Assembly: GCA_030674185.1 (NCBI GenBank)
Contig: CM060315.1
Span: 92,474,756 to 92,538,755 of the forward strand
DNA from: Monoplex corrugatus
Taxonomy: Eukaryota; Mollusca; Gastropoda; Littorinimorpha; Ranellidae
Reading direction: 5' to 3'
Length of the DNA: 64,000 nucleotides
How positions within the stretch are numbered: the stretch's first letter is position 1; each line of letters begins with the position of its first letter. A program made the position numbers and the translations under genes. The notes beneath the pieces were generated by a model. That model worked only from the letters and a program-made list of their open reading frames with translations, ran no database searches and was not told the origin of the DNA. This document shows, one piece after another, positions 11,490 through 22,857 of the stretch.

Positions 11490-14400
11490 TGTAGCGGTTG
11501 GTGTACTGATAACGGTAACATACTCGTGTGTAGCGTGTAGTGTGTAGCGTGTAGCGTGTAGTGTGTAGTGTGTAGTGTGTAGCGTGTAGTGTGTAGCGTG
11601 TAGTGTGTAGCGTGTAGTGTGCAGTGTGTAGTGAAGCTGGGGTTACAGTGAAAGTGGTAATAAGCAGTGTGTAGCAGTGTGTCGTGAAGTGTGTACTGTG
11701 GTGTGTAGTGGTTAGTGTGTGTGTGGTGTGTGTGTGTTGTGTTGTGTTGTGTTGTGTGTTGTGTGTGCTGTGTTGTGTGTGTGTGTGTGTGTGTGTTATG
11801 TGTTGTGTGAGTGTTGTGTGGTGTGTATGTGTTGTGTTGTGTGGTGTGTAGTGTGGTGTTGTGTGTTGTGTTTGTGTGTGTTGTGTGTTGTGTGTGTGTG
11901 TAGTGTGGTGTTGTGTAGTGTGATGTTGTGTGTTGTGTAGTGTGAGTGTGTTGTGTGTAGTGTGGTGTTGTGTAGTGTGATGTGTGTGTGTTGTGTAGTG
12001 TGGTGTTGTGTAGTGTGATGTTGTGTGTTGTGTAGTGTGATGTTGTGTAGTGTGATGTTGTGTGTTGTGTAGTGTGATGTTTGTGTGTTGTGTAGTGTGA
12101 TGTTGTGTGTGTGTGTGTGTTGTGTATGTGATGTGTGTGTGTGTGTTGTGTAGTGTGGATGTTGTGTGTGTGGTGTGTAGTGTGATGGTTTGTGTGTTGT
12201 GTAGTGTGATGTTGTGTAGTGTGGTGTTGTGTTAGTGTGATGTTGTGTGTTGTGTAGTGTGGATGTTTGTGTAGTGTGATGTTTGTGTGTTGTGTAGTGT
12301 GATGTTGTGTAGTGTGTGTTGTGTAGTGTGGTGTGTGTGTAGTGTGTGTTGTGTGTTGTGTGTGTGTGGTGTGATGTGTGTGTGGATGTTGTGTGTTGTG
12401 TAGTTTGTGATGTTGTGTAGTGTGATGTTGTGTGTTGTGTAGTGTGTGTTGTGGTGTGTGTGTGTGTGTGTTGTGTAGTGTGATGTTGGTGTTGTGTGAT
12501 GTGTGTGTTGTGTAGTGTGTGTTGTGTAGTGTGATGTTGTGTGTGTGTGGTGGTGTTGGGAGTGTGTTGTGTGTTGTGTGTGGTGTGTTGTGTGTGTGTG
12601 TGTGTGTGTGTGTGTTGTGTTGTGTAGTGTGGATGTTTGTGTTGTGTGTGTGTGTGTGTGGTGTGTGTGTTGTGTGGTGTGTGAGTTGTGTTGTTGTGTA
12701 GTGTGATGTTGTGTGGTGTGTGTGTGTTAGTGTGATGTGGTTGTGTTGGTGTGATGTGTGGTGTGTGTGTGTGTAGGTTGTGTGTGTGGTTGTGTGTTGT
12801 GTGGTGTGTGTGTTGTGTAGTGTGATGTGTGTGTTGGTGTAGTGTGTTGGGTTTGTGTTGTGTGTGTGTGTGGTGTTGTTAGTGTGTGTTGTGTGGTTGT
12901 GTAGTGGTGATTGGTGTGTTGTGTGTGTGATGTTGTGTTGTGGTGTTGTGTGTGTAGTGGGTTGTGGTGTGTGTGTGTGTGGTGTTGTGTGTGTGTGTTG
13001 GTGTGTTGTGGTAGTGTGATGTTGTGTGTTGTGTAGTGTGATGTTGTGTGTTTGTGTAGTGTGATGTTGTGTGTTGTGAGTGTGTGTGTGTGTGGTGTGG
13101 TTGTGGTGTGAGTGTGGTGGTGTTGTGTGTGTGTTGTGTAGTGTGTGTTGGTGTGTGTGTGTGTGTTGTGTGTGGTAGTGTGTGTTGTAGTGTTTGTGTA
13201 GTGTGTGTGTGTGTGTGTTGTGTGAGTGTGTGTTGTGTGTGTTGGTTGTTGTGTAGTGTGATGTGTGTGTGTTGTGTGTGTGTGTGATGTGTGTTGTGTT
13301 GTGTGTGATGTGTGTTGTGTGTTGTGTGGTGTGTGTGTTGTGTAGTGTGATGTTGTGTGTTGTGTGTGTGTGGTTGTGTAGTGTGATGTGTGTGTGTGTA
13401 GTGTGTTGTGTGTTGGTAGTGATGTTGTGTGTGTGTGTGTGTGTGTGTGTTGTGTGTGTGATGTTGTGTGTTGTGTGGTGTGTGTGTTGTGTAGTGTGTG
13501 TTGTGTAGTGTGTGTGTGTGTAGTGGATGTTGTGTGTTGTGTGGAGTGTGTGTGGTTGTGTAGTGTGTGTGTGTAGTGTGATGTTGTGTGTTGTGTGTGT
13601 GTGTGTTGTGATGTTGTGTAGTGTGATGTGTGTTGTGTGGTGTAGTGTGGTGTTGGTGTTGTGTAGTTTGTGATGTTGTGTGTGTGTGTGTGTGTGTTGT
13701 GTAGTGTGAGTTGTGTGTTGTGTAGTGTTGTGTGTGTTGTGTAGTGTGATGTTGTGTGTTGTGTAGTGTGGTTGTGTGTGTGTTGTGTTGTGGTGTGTGT
13801 GTTGTGTGTTGTGTAGTGTGATGTTGTGGTGTTGTGTAGTGTGGTGTTGTGTAGTGTGATGTTGTGTGTTGTGTAGTGTATGTGTGTGTGTAGTGTTGTT
13901 TGTTGTGTGTTGTGGTGGTTGTGTAGTGTGTGTAGTGTGTGGTGTGGTGTATGTGTAGTGTGTGTTGTGTATGTGTGTTGTGTGTTGTTTGTAGTGTATT
14001 GTGTGTGTGTGTTGTGTAGGTGTGGTGTTGTGTGGTTGTGTAGTGTGAGTTGTGTGTGTGTGTGTGATGTTGTGTTTGTGTAGTGTGAGTGGTGTTTGTG
14101 GTGTAGTGTGTGTGTGTGTGTAGTGTGGTGTGTGTGTGTGTGGGTGTGTTGGTTGTGTGTGGTAGGTGATGTTGTGTGTTGTGTTGGTGTGTGTGTGTGT
14201 TGTGTAGTGTGAGTGTGTTGTTGTGTAGGTGTGATGTGTGTTATGTTGTGTATGTGGTGTTGTAGTGTGTGTGTGTTGTGTGTGTGTTGTGTGTGTGTAG
14301 TGTGTGTTGTGTGTTGTGTAGTGTGATGTGTGTAGTGTGTGTTGTGTGGTGTGTGTGTGATGTGTGTGTTGTGTAGTGGTGTGTGGTGTTGTGGTGTGAT

Positions 14401-14890
14401 GTTGTGTGTGTTGTAGTGTGTGGTGTAGTGTGATGTGTTGGTGTGAGGTGTGTGTTTAGTGTGAGTTGGTGTAGTTGGTTGTGTGTGTGGTGTGTTGTTG
14501 TAGTGTGTGTGTAGTGTGTGTGTGTAGTGTAGTGTGTGTGGTGTTGTAGTGTGATGTTGTGTGTGTATGTTGTGTGTTGATGTAGGTGATGTATGTGTAT
14601 GTGTAGTTTGTGTGGTGTGTGTGTATGAGTGTGTGTGTGTTGTGTATGTGGTATGTAGTTGGTGTTGTATGTGTTGTGTGTGTGTTGTGTAGTGTAGTGT
14701 GTGTAGTGTGTGTGTTGTGTTTGTGTGAGTGTATTGTGGTTGTGTGTGTGTTTGTAGTGTGTGTATGTAGTGTGTGTTGTGAGTTGTGGTGTGATGTTGG
14801 GGTGTTGTGGTAGTGGTGTGTGTGTGGGGTGTATGAGTGTGGTTGTTGTGTGGTGTGTGTTGTAGTGATGTGTGTAGTGTTGTGTGTGTA
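11490..14890. repeat. TG-rich satellite, about 3.3 kb
   Basis: It begins with GTGTAGCGTGTAGTGTGTAG units (11515-11640). It then becomes an irregular mixture of GTGTTGTGTAGTGTGATGTT-like units and plain GT runs to 14890. One strand is almost free of C and A. Confidence 0.95.
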
Positions 14891-15262
14891 GTGTAGTGTA
14901 GTGTGGTGTAGTGAAGTGAAGTGTAGTGTAGTGTAGTGTGGTGTAGTGTAATGAAGTATAGTGTAGTGAAGTGAAGTGTAGTGTAGTGTAGTGTAGTGTA
15001 GTGTAATGAAGTATAGTGTAGTGAAGTGTAGTCTAGTGTAGTGTAGTGTAGTGTAATGAAGTATAGTGTAGTGAAGTGTAGTCTAGTGTAGTGTAGTGTA
15101 GTGTTGTGTAGTGTAATGAAGTATAGTGTAGTGAAGTATAGTGTAGTGTAATGTTAGTGTAGTGTGTAGTGTAGTGTAGTGTGGTGTGGTGTAGTGTAAT
15201 GAAGTATAGTGTAGTGAAGTGTAGTCTAGTGTAATGTAGTGTGGTGTAGTGTAATGTAGTGC
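14891..15262. repeat. GTGTA/GAAGT-type tandem array
   Basis: Five-base words (GTGTA, GTGAA, GTATA, GTCTA) are arranged in a longer repeat of about 55 bp containing AATGAAGTATAGTGTAGTGA. It is a different array from the TG satellite to its left. Confidence 0.9.
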
Positions 15263-15684
15263 AGAATAACAATCGCCTTTTTTAAAACAAAACAAAACAA
15301 AACAAAAAGATCACAGAAAATTCCAGATTTTGTACTTCACAAGGTCACCATGACCTTGAATAAGCATGAGATGAAATAAAACTTGACGCATCACGAGGAC
15401 AATGGCAGACTTTTACAGCAGTGAAAACAATGTAAATACTGTCAACAATAGTGTGCTTTCCATACACCCTTCCACAATGTGCTGATTCTGGGCTCGTTTT
15501 TAGTCGTGTGACCTTGACCTTGGCATGGTGAGTTTCAAAGTTAAGAAGCGCCATTCGCTAAAGGATCCACACCTTTGTCCCAGAGCTGGTAAGGATCCAC
15601 CCAGAAACAGCCGACAGTTTTTTGCAGTTTGTTCAAGACGGCTTAGACGCACTTTAATTCTACTTGCATGCGCTCTTACCCCCC
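15263..15684. other. unique intronic island
   Basis: It starts with an (AAAAC)n run and contains the nuclear-receptor-type sites listed separately. It is one of the few non-repetitive stretches in the KLF intron. No coding sequence is recognised. Confidence 0.6.
15342..15356. promoter_or_regulatory. perfect inverted AGGTCA-N3-TGACCT site (estrogen-response-element type)
   Basis: AGGTCA at 15342-15347, a CCA spacer, then TGACCT at 15351-15356. The right half extends to TGACCTTGAA, which is the extended half-site read by ERR/SF-1 type receptors on the other strand. A second cluster, TGACCTTGACCTTGG, lies at about 15509-15523. Function is inferred from sequence only. Confidence 0.4.
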
Positions 15685-16222
15685 CGTGGGGATGCCCGGG
15701 GCTCTTTCAGTATAAACAGTATCCCTACCTTCTGGACATTCTGTGATAGAAATTTCCTCTTTTCTGTCACTGTCTTTGTTTTTTTCTTCCTCCTTTGTTT
15801 TCTGTCGTTTCTCACTATCATTTTCTGCATTGTTGGTCCATTTACCTGTATGTGTTCTATAAAGTCTTACGTACTGTCTCTTATGATTGATAATTGGGGA
15901 CATGTATTAAGTGCATTTTTGGGTCTAGGGAAGTGAGATAAGGGGAAGCGATTTTAGGCCTGTTTTTATACATGTTTTAGTGTCCTTAGTTATGTTTAAA
16001 TCTGTATTGAGGTATGTTTTTAAATCCCCTGTGCGTTAAATTGGACGGCGTAGCCAAGGGGCATCTCCTTAGATTATATGCATTAATGCATTGATGTGTG
16101 TACTTAATATTCTTTTCCTTTTTTTCTGTTGAAGTAATGTGTATGTATTGAAACGGTTATAACCCTGATATGGTTCTACGCAGTGGGCTGGGCTTTAAAC
16201 AAAAACTACAATAACGATAACT
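15685..16222 (+). mobile_element. SINE-like dispersed element, copy 2 (longest)
   Basis: It aligns along its length with 24555-25075: both start near GGGGATGC, share CTCTTTCAGTATAAA, a T/C-rich middle, TTGATAATT, and the shared 3' terminus GGCTGGGCTTTAAAC with an AACAATAAC-like tail. No coding capacity is seen. The family could be a SINE or another non-autonomous element; no tRNA-like head was identified. Confidence 0.8.
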
Positions 16223-16225
16223 TGC

Positions 16226-17470
16226 GTTCTACCCAGATCTGCCAACAATTATCTGGCAGACTTCTTGAGCCCTGCTCATATCCATATGTGCTGGCAAGTT
16301 GTTGAAATGGGGACAACGGAAAGAGGAATCTGTGGAACAGTAAGCGGACACCACCAGAATGATGGAAACATTAAGCGGACAGCCAACAGGCACAGTGGAC
16401 CTATGAAACAGTTAGCGGACCCACCAGAATGATGGAAACATTAAGACGGACAGCCAACAGACCAGTGGACCTATGAAACAGTAAGCTGACACCAGCAGAA
16501 TGATGGAAACTTTAAGACGGACAGCCAACAGGCCAGTGGACCTATGAAACAGTAAGCTGACACCAGCAGAATGATGGAAACATTAAGACGGACAGCCAAC
16601 AGGCCAGTGGACCTATGAAACAGTAAGCTGACACCAGCAGAATGATGGAGACATTAAGACGGACAGCCAACAGGCCAGTGGACCTATGAAACAGTAAGCT
16701 GACACCACCACAATGATGGAAACTTTAAGACGGACAGCCAACAGGCCAGTGGACCTATGAAACAGTAAGCTGACACCAGCAGAATGATGGAGACATTAAG
16801 ACGGACAGCCAACAGGCCAGTGGACCTATGAAACAGTAAGCTGACACCACCACAATGATGGAAACTTTAAGACGGACAGCCAACAGGCCAGTGGACCTAT
16901 GAAACAGTAAGCTGACACCAGCAGAATGATGGAAACATTAAGACGGACAGCCAACAGGCCAGTGGACCTATGAAACAGTAAGCTGACACCAGCAGAATGA
17001 TGGAAACATTAAGACGGACAGCCAACAGGCCAGTGGACCTATGAAACAGTAAGCTGACACCAGCAGAATGATGGAAACATTAAGACGGACAGCCAACAGG
17101 CCAGTGGACCTTGAAACAGTAAGCTGACACCAGCAGAATGATGGAAACATTAAGACGGACAGCCAACAGGCCAGTGGACCTATCAAACAGTAAGCTGACA
17201 CTATCAGAATGATGGAAACATTAAGACGGACAGCCAACAGGCCAGTGGACCTATCAAACAGTAAGCTGACACCAGCAGAATGATGGAAACATTAAGATGG
17301 CAGCCAACAGGCCAGTGGACCTATAAACAGTAAGCTGACACCACCAGAATGTGGAAACATTAAGACGGACAGCCAACAGACCAGTGTTTAAATGATGTAG
17401 GCTGGATTGAACCAAGATATCAGATCTTGGTCCAATGGCTGTATCAACAGAATCAACCAGCACACAAAAC
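16226..17470 (+). mobile_element. core-repeat element copy B (about 15 units)
   Basis: A partial 5' block (16226-16310; AGATCTGCCAACAATTATCT) precedes about fifteen 71 bp units with AATGATGGAAACATTAAGAC. A 3' block with GGATTGAACC (17400) follows. Orientation is opposite to copy A. It adjoins the SINE-like element at 16222. Confidence 0.75.
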
Positions 17471-17654
17471 TGCACTCCCACAGGACGATGGAAGCAAGGA
17501 AGTTTTAGATTTTTGCCTGATTTTTGTATTCGATGTTTGGTTCTTTGTGTATCTTAAGTTTCGCTGACAAAGGCCACTGGCAGACAATTTGGCGCCTGTT
17601 TGTCTGGTTGTATTGATTACGTGTTCTGATTCTATTTTATGTTTCTTGAGGTTG

Positions 17655-17753
17655 TGGATTTGGTGTGTGTGTGTGGTGTGTATGTGTGTGTGTTGTGTGT
17701 GTGTGTGTGTGTTGTTTTTGTGTGTTATGTGTGTGTGTGTGTGTGTGTGTGTG

Positions 17754-17788
<35 letters not shown>

Positions 17789-17799
17789 GTGTGTGTGTT

Positions 17800-17865
<66 letters not shown>

Positions 17866-17866
17866 G
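17655..17866. repeat. GT microsatellite
   Basis: A long GT run with a few GGG and TTT interruptions. Confidence 0.97.
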
Positions 17867-17869
17867 TTG

Positions 17870-18168
17870 GTTGCAGACAAAATCTTGCTAACACGTTTAA
17901 TTTCAGACAGACACACACTATCGGACACTCGCCTCACTCAGGGTGATGTGCACTCAGATCAAAATAAAACAAAACACGACATCCCTCAGTTATTCCATAT
18001 GGTTCAGAGATACGAATTGTTTCTACTCAGTCCACTTTTGGTTTTATTCTTTTCACAGCCAGGGCAGGTTTGGCGGCGTTATGTCTATTTCAGGCTGACG
18101 CTGTCTTCGTTTCGTTGGTAAGTTTCTCAAATAAATCAAAACATCAAAAAAAAAAAAAAAAAAAAAAA
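17870..18168 (+). other. possible 3' end of a retroposed transcript
   Basis: AATAAA at 18130-18135 is followed after ten bases by 23 A's (18146-18168). This is the arrangement left by reverse transcription of a polyadenylated RNA. The upstream 260 bp show no recognisable protein, so the source is unknown. Confidence 0.3.
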
Positions 18169-19154
18169 GCTGAATCCTCCCCATAGCTGATCATATCATG
18201 TGCTCACAGGGGAGACTGAGACCACACAATCGAGTCTCTTCCACGTTATGTTACTGCTCAGATGTTATGACCAGCAGTGCAGGTGTCTGTATTTCTCGGG
18301 CCTGGTTGACGTCTAGATACATTATGAAAGGAATCGTAGAGTACAGCCCTGCCACACTCTGTCAGTGGGAACTGGAACTCCACAGCATCATCACTACCAT
18401 CCCCAATCTCACCATCATTTGCATAGAGCTTGTGGTCCTTCGTGCCCTGTTGGCATGGTGATCACCCTCCTTAGTGTGTATACGGACGCAGAAGATCAAT
18501 ATGCATGTCAGAGATCCTGTCAGTCATGTCAGTAACTGGATCATCATCATCATCATCATCATCATCATGTTCCCTGCCGCATGGCGTTGCCGATCATGGC
18601 CCTCCGTATGAATCTATCTTTTATCGCTACAAGTACATCTCCCACCCTCTCTGTCTTCGTCCACTCCGCAAGTCCGTCCAGTATTTTCTCCCTGGGTCTG
18701 CCTGGTGCTCTTTTTCCCTCCAGCTTTTCCTGCTGTGGCTAGGTGCTATAATTTCTCTTGCCTCATCGAAAACAAACAAACAAACAAACAAACAAACAAA
18801 CAAACAAACACGCATAAAAATGAAAACTCCCAGCATACAAACAACGAACAGACGGAGAATTTCAAAAGGTGGCTTTCAGCTTGTAGCTTCTACTGACGGG
18901 AAAAAAAATGTTCTCCCTCTCCCTCTATTTTTCTCCCTGTCTCCCCCTCTCTCCCTAAGCCCCTCACTTTCACGAAGACGATATGCATTTTGTTTAAGGG
19001 TGTTTTGCCGTGGATGATCCAAGGAAAGAAGTTATTGCGCAAAACTACTGGAACATCCTTACAAAGTTAACGTTAACTCTATATCGACGGGAAACGAAAA
19101 GAAGGAAAACAGATTTCCACAATAACAATAACAATAACAATAACAATATGTATC
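18169..19154. other. unique intronic sequence with short microsatellites
   Basis: It contains (ATC)n at 18538-18566, (CAAA)n at 18772-18809 and (AATAAC)n at 19122-19146. The open frame at 18198-18461 was judged non-coding. Confidence 0.6.
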
Positions 19155-19440
19155 ACATATGACTTTTGCTGTCTCAGGACCGTCAGCCTGGAATAGACAT
19201 CCGCTTTGCCTTCGCCTAACACCGACCTTTTCTGTTTTTAAACCCAATATAAAAACACACCTCTTTTCCCGATAATGAATTCTACAACTATTTATTTCCC
19301 TTAGTTTGTATATTTATTTTTTAATATTAAATATTGTAAGGTGGTCTTTGTCGATTGTATGCGTATGCCTGGTGCGTGAGTGCGCTTTGATTTGAATTGT
19401 CAAGATTTGGCGCCGTACAAATACCGTAATTTATTTATTC
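19155..19440 (+). mobile_element. 5'-truncated CR1/L2-like LINE, 3' end only
   Basis: It encodes a short C-terminal tail (the AWNRHPL word, then KTHLFSR) and then a 3' UTR with GTGCGTGAGTGCGCTTTGAT and GTCAAGATTTGG. The same tail and UTR end the minus-strand LINE at 52.8-54.2 kb. It is a typical dead-on-arrival insertion inside the KLF intron. Confidence 0.7.
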
Positions 19441-19639
19441 ATTGTTTATTTATTTATTTGTTTATTTGTATCAATGCGTGGTCTTTTTTCAGAGAGTCTT
19501 TGTCTAGTTACCTACAGTCACAGTACAATTGTGTGTTTCTGCTTGTCTCACTTTGTCTCCTTTCTACTCGTGTACAAAGGGAAACATTAATTTCATAGAA
19601 CATTTCCACATTTTCCAACAGACTGATGGAAACATAGCA

Positions 19640-20490
19640 ACATCTCTCTGTCTGTCTCTCTGTGTGTCTCTGTTTCTCTGTCTGTCTGTCTCTATCTCTG
19701 TCTGTCTGTCTCTGTGTCTCTATCTCTGTCTGTCTGTCTGTGTGTCTCTGTTTCTGTGTCTGTCTGTCTCTTCTGTGTGTCTCTGTGTGTCTCTATCTCT
19801 GTCTGTCTGTCTCTGTGTCTCTATCTCTGTCTGTCTGTCTCTGTGTCTCTATCTCTGTCTGTCTGTCTCTGTGTCTCTATCTCTGTCTGTCTGTCTCTGT
19901 GTCTCTATCTCTGTCTGTCTGTCTCTTGTGTGTCTCTGTGTGTCTCTATCTCTGTCTGTCTGTCTCTGTGTGTCTCTCTCTTCTGTCTCTGTGTGTGTCT
20001 GTGTGTGTCTCTCTGTCTTTGTCTGTCTGTCTGTCTCTCTCTGTGGCTCTGTGTGTCTCTATCTCTGTCTGTCTGTCTCTGTGGCTCTGTGTGTCTCTCT
20101 TTCTGTCTCTGTGTGTGTCTGTGTGTGTCTCTCTGTCTTTGTCTGTCTGTCTGTCTCTCTCTGTGGCTCTGTGTGTCTCTCTCTGTGTCTGTGTGTGTGT
20201 CTCTCTGTCTGTCTGTCTGTCTCTGTGGCTCTGTGTGTCCTCTCTCTGTCTGGTCTCTCTCTCTGTGTCTGTGTGTCTCTCTCTGTCTCTATCTCTGTCT
20301 GTCTCTTTCTGTGGCTCTGTGTGTCTCTCTCTGTCTGTCTCTCTGTGTGTGTCTGTGTGTGTCTCTCTTTCTCTGTCTGTCTGTCTGTCTCTCTGTGTGG
20401 CTCTGTGTGTGTCTCTCTGTCTGTCTCTCTGTGTGTGTCTGTGTGTCTGTGTGTCTCTCTTTCTCTGTCTGTCTGTCTCTCTTGTTTTGT
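19640..20490. repeat. TCTG/TCTC pyrimidine-rich tandem array
   Basis: (TCTG)n, (TCTC)n and GTGTCTCTATCTCTG units fill about 850 bp of one strand. The array ends about 60 bp before the KLF last-exon acceptor, so it forms a huge extension of the usual polypyrimidine tract. Confidence 0.95.
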
Positions 20491-20551
20491 TTGTTGTGGT
20501 ATAACCAACAAAAGGACAGACGTCACAGTTGACTTGTCTGTTTGCCGACAG

Positions 20552-22507
20552 ACTTGGACAGACGTGGACGACTTCCCCTACCGGGACAACACGCCTTACG
20601 CCAGCGCCATCCACCACGTCATCACCTGCCAGCCCCCGTTCACCACCACCACCACCCTGTCGCATCCTCCTTCCACCACCACCACGGCCAACGACGGCTA
20701 CGGGCTGGGGACCGCCCTGGCCCCGGCTGTCCGGAGTGACGAGTCCTTCGACGACCTGCTGGACCTGGACTTTATCCTGAACAACACGTCGGACACCTCG
20801 CTCTACGTCCAGTCCTCGGACGCCTCGGTGTTCGCGTCATCGGACGCGGCCTTGTACGCGTCACTGGACTCGTCAGTGCAGACGTCATCGGAGCAGTCCT
20901 TGTTCGCGTCATCGGACTCGTCGCTTACACGTCATCAGACAGGTCGGCTTACAGCACCGATTCGTCGTCGCACAATGCCTCGTCGGACAGGTCCATGCAC
21001 GCGGCGTCAGACGTGTCAGCTGACGTGGAGGAGAGGGATGGAGGTGGAAGGGCCCAGAGGGAGGGAGGTAGTCTCCCCAACTTTCACTCCGCTTTCGTCA
21101 CGGACACGGGCTGCCCGGCCTCCCACAGTTCCGTCCCTTCTGTTGAGGCCATGACCTCGCCATCAGCTGACAGCAGCGTCACGCGACTGGCCCCAGTAGT
21201 CTCCCTTGCGTCGACTGGGTTGTGAGTTACAGCCCTTGGTCATCAAACAGGAAAAGCAGACTGCACCGTGCAGATCTTACTCCAGCGCTGGAGATGTTAA
21301 ACTCGCGACTGTCACTGACACAGAGCCCAAACCTGTGACCTTCACTGACACGGAGGTCAAGATTAAACCCGTGACCTTCACTGACACAAGGGTCAAGGCT
21401 GAACCTTTGACTTTCTCTGACACAGAGGTCAATGTCAAACCGCGAATTACACGGAAGCGAAGGTCAAACCGGTGCCTTACGCTGACACAGGGGTCAAGGC
21501 CAAACCGGTGACGTACACCGGCTCAGTCACAGTCCTCCCGACCTCCGCGCCGGCTGGTCAGGTGACTAACTGTGTCGCCCCACTCCTCGCACCACCCTCA
21601 CCTCTCACCCCCCTCCTCCCCGGACTATGACCACATGACCTATCCACCCAGTGCCACCAGCAGCTTCACGTCCATGCTGCACACACAACGGCAACAACAA
21701 CAACAACAACAACTACTACAGCACCAGCAGCAAATACACCAGCAACACGTACAACGACAAATACAGCGACAACAACAACAACAACAACAGTCGCCACAGC
21801 GTGTAGACCATCACAAACAGCAACAACGGTATCCTCAGCAGCAGGAAGCCAAACCTCATCAGCAACATTATCTACAGCAGTATCAGCAACAGCCACACCA
21901 ACCACCTTACCCACAACAGCACCACCACCATCATCAACCCACACCCCCACACCGTCAGCAGCAACAACAACAACAACCACCACCACCCCCTCAACAACCG
22001 TACCCGCACCACATGGGGCCACCCCATCACCCCAGCCCCACCCTCCCCCTCCCCATGGCGCCCCTCCACCCCATCCTCCCCAAACTCTTGCCGGGCATGG
22101 CGGGTCACCACACCCCTCTCCCCATCACCTCGTCCTCCTCCTCCCCCCATCTGACCGACCTGATGCTGGCACCGGCCGGTGGGCAGGCCGCGGCGGGTCC
22201 GGCGACCAAGAAGCGAGGTCGGCGCACGTGGGGCCGTAAGAGGCAGACGACCCACTCCTGCCCCCAGTCAGGCTGCAACAAGACCTACACCAAGAGCTCG
22301 CACCTCAAGGCGCACATGAGGACCCATACGGGCGAAAAGCCCTACTACTGCTCCTGGAAAGGGTGCGGCTGGAAGTTTGCCCGCTCCGATGAGCTGACCC
22401 GGCACTTCCGCAAACACACAGGCGACAGACCGTTCCAGTGTCACATGTGTGAAAGGGCCTTTAGTCGATCCGACCATCTGTCTTTACACATGAAGCGTCA
22501 TGTATGA
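20552..22507 (+). CDS. KLF: Krüppel-like transcription factor, KLF1/2/4 group, last exon
   Basis: This exon encodes a nuclear DNA-binding regulator that recognises GC/CACCC boxes. It starts after acceptor TTTGCCGACAG (ends 20551). Near the start is [11 protein letters not shown], very like the acidic activation motif of KLF4. A Ser/Asp-rich repeat (ASSDxSxY, 20780-21010), a ψKxE SUMO-type site (VIKQE, 21236) and about six copies of a [12 protein letters not shown] repeat (21300-21520) follow. Glutamine- and histidine-rich tracts come next (21690-22010). A basic stretch [12 protein letters not shown] (22210) leads into three C2H2 fingers (22258-22503) ending HMKRHV, the usual C-terminus of the group. 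The fingers are intact. The activation region needs four single-base frame corrections (near 20923, 21220, 21442 and 21570). The flanking frames keep the same repeat motifs, so assembly errors are likelier than decay. Confidence 0.85.
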
Positions 22508-22530
22508 AATGACTGATAGTGTCACAGATG

Positions 22531-22710
22531 TTCCAGTGCAACATGTGTGAAAGGGCCTTTAGAGGCTTCAACAATATGTCCTTGCATATGAAGCATCATG
22601 TATAAACTGACCAATGATGTGTCACACTGTTCTAGTGCCACATATGTGAAAGGGCCTTTAGTCGCTCTGACCAATCTGTCCTCGCATACAAGCGTCCCGT
22701 CTACACTAAC
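22531..22710 (+). pseudogene. two extra copies of KLF finger three after the stop codon
   Basis: Finger three starts at 22433 (TTCCAGTGTCACATGTGTGA). Copies begin at 22531 and 22630, so spacing is 98 and 99 bp. The first (FQCNMCERAF, ending HMKHHV) keeps all four zinc ligands and an open frame, but lies out of frame beyond the stop. The second begins with a stop in place of Gln and has lost the first zinc-binding His. Each unit includes the short sequence after the coding end, so duplication occurred after the stop codon was in place. Confidence 0.85.
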
Positions 22711-22857
22711 CACTGGAGTGTCACGTAACGTGTGAGCTGACCGGAAGAGTGTACTGTAACTTGTACTTAAAGTGTAAACAGCACCGTAACGTGTTCTTAA
22801 AACCGTCACGTGTAGGCCTTCTGTGTTCTTAGACAAAACCAATCAAATGTCGCATAT

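Noticed and set aside
18198..18461. 87-codon frame with a hydrophobic end, faintly like the last helix of a tetraspanin
   Set aside because: No CCG motif or paired cysteines; similarity too weak to support a call.
21666..22477. Minus-strand frames of 69-127 codons opposite the KLF
   Set aside because: Shadows of the CAA/CAC-rich coding strand.
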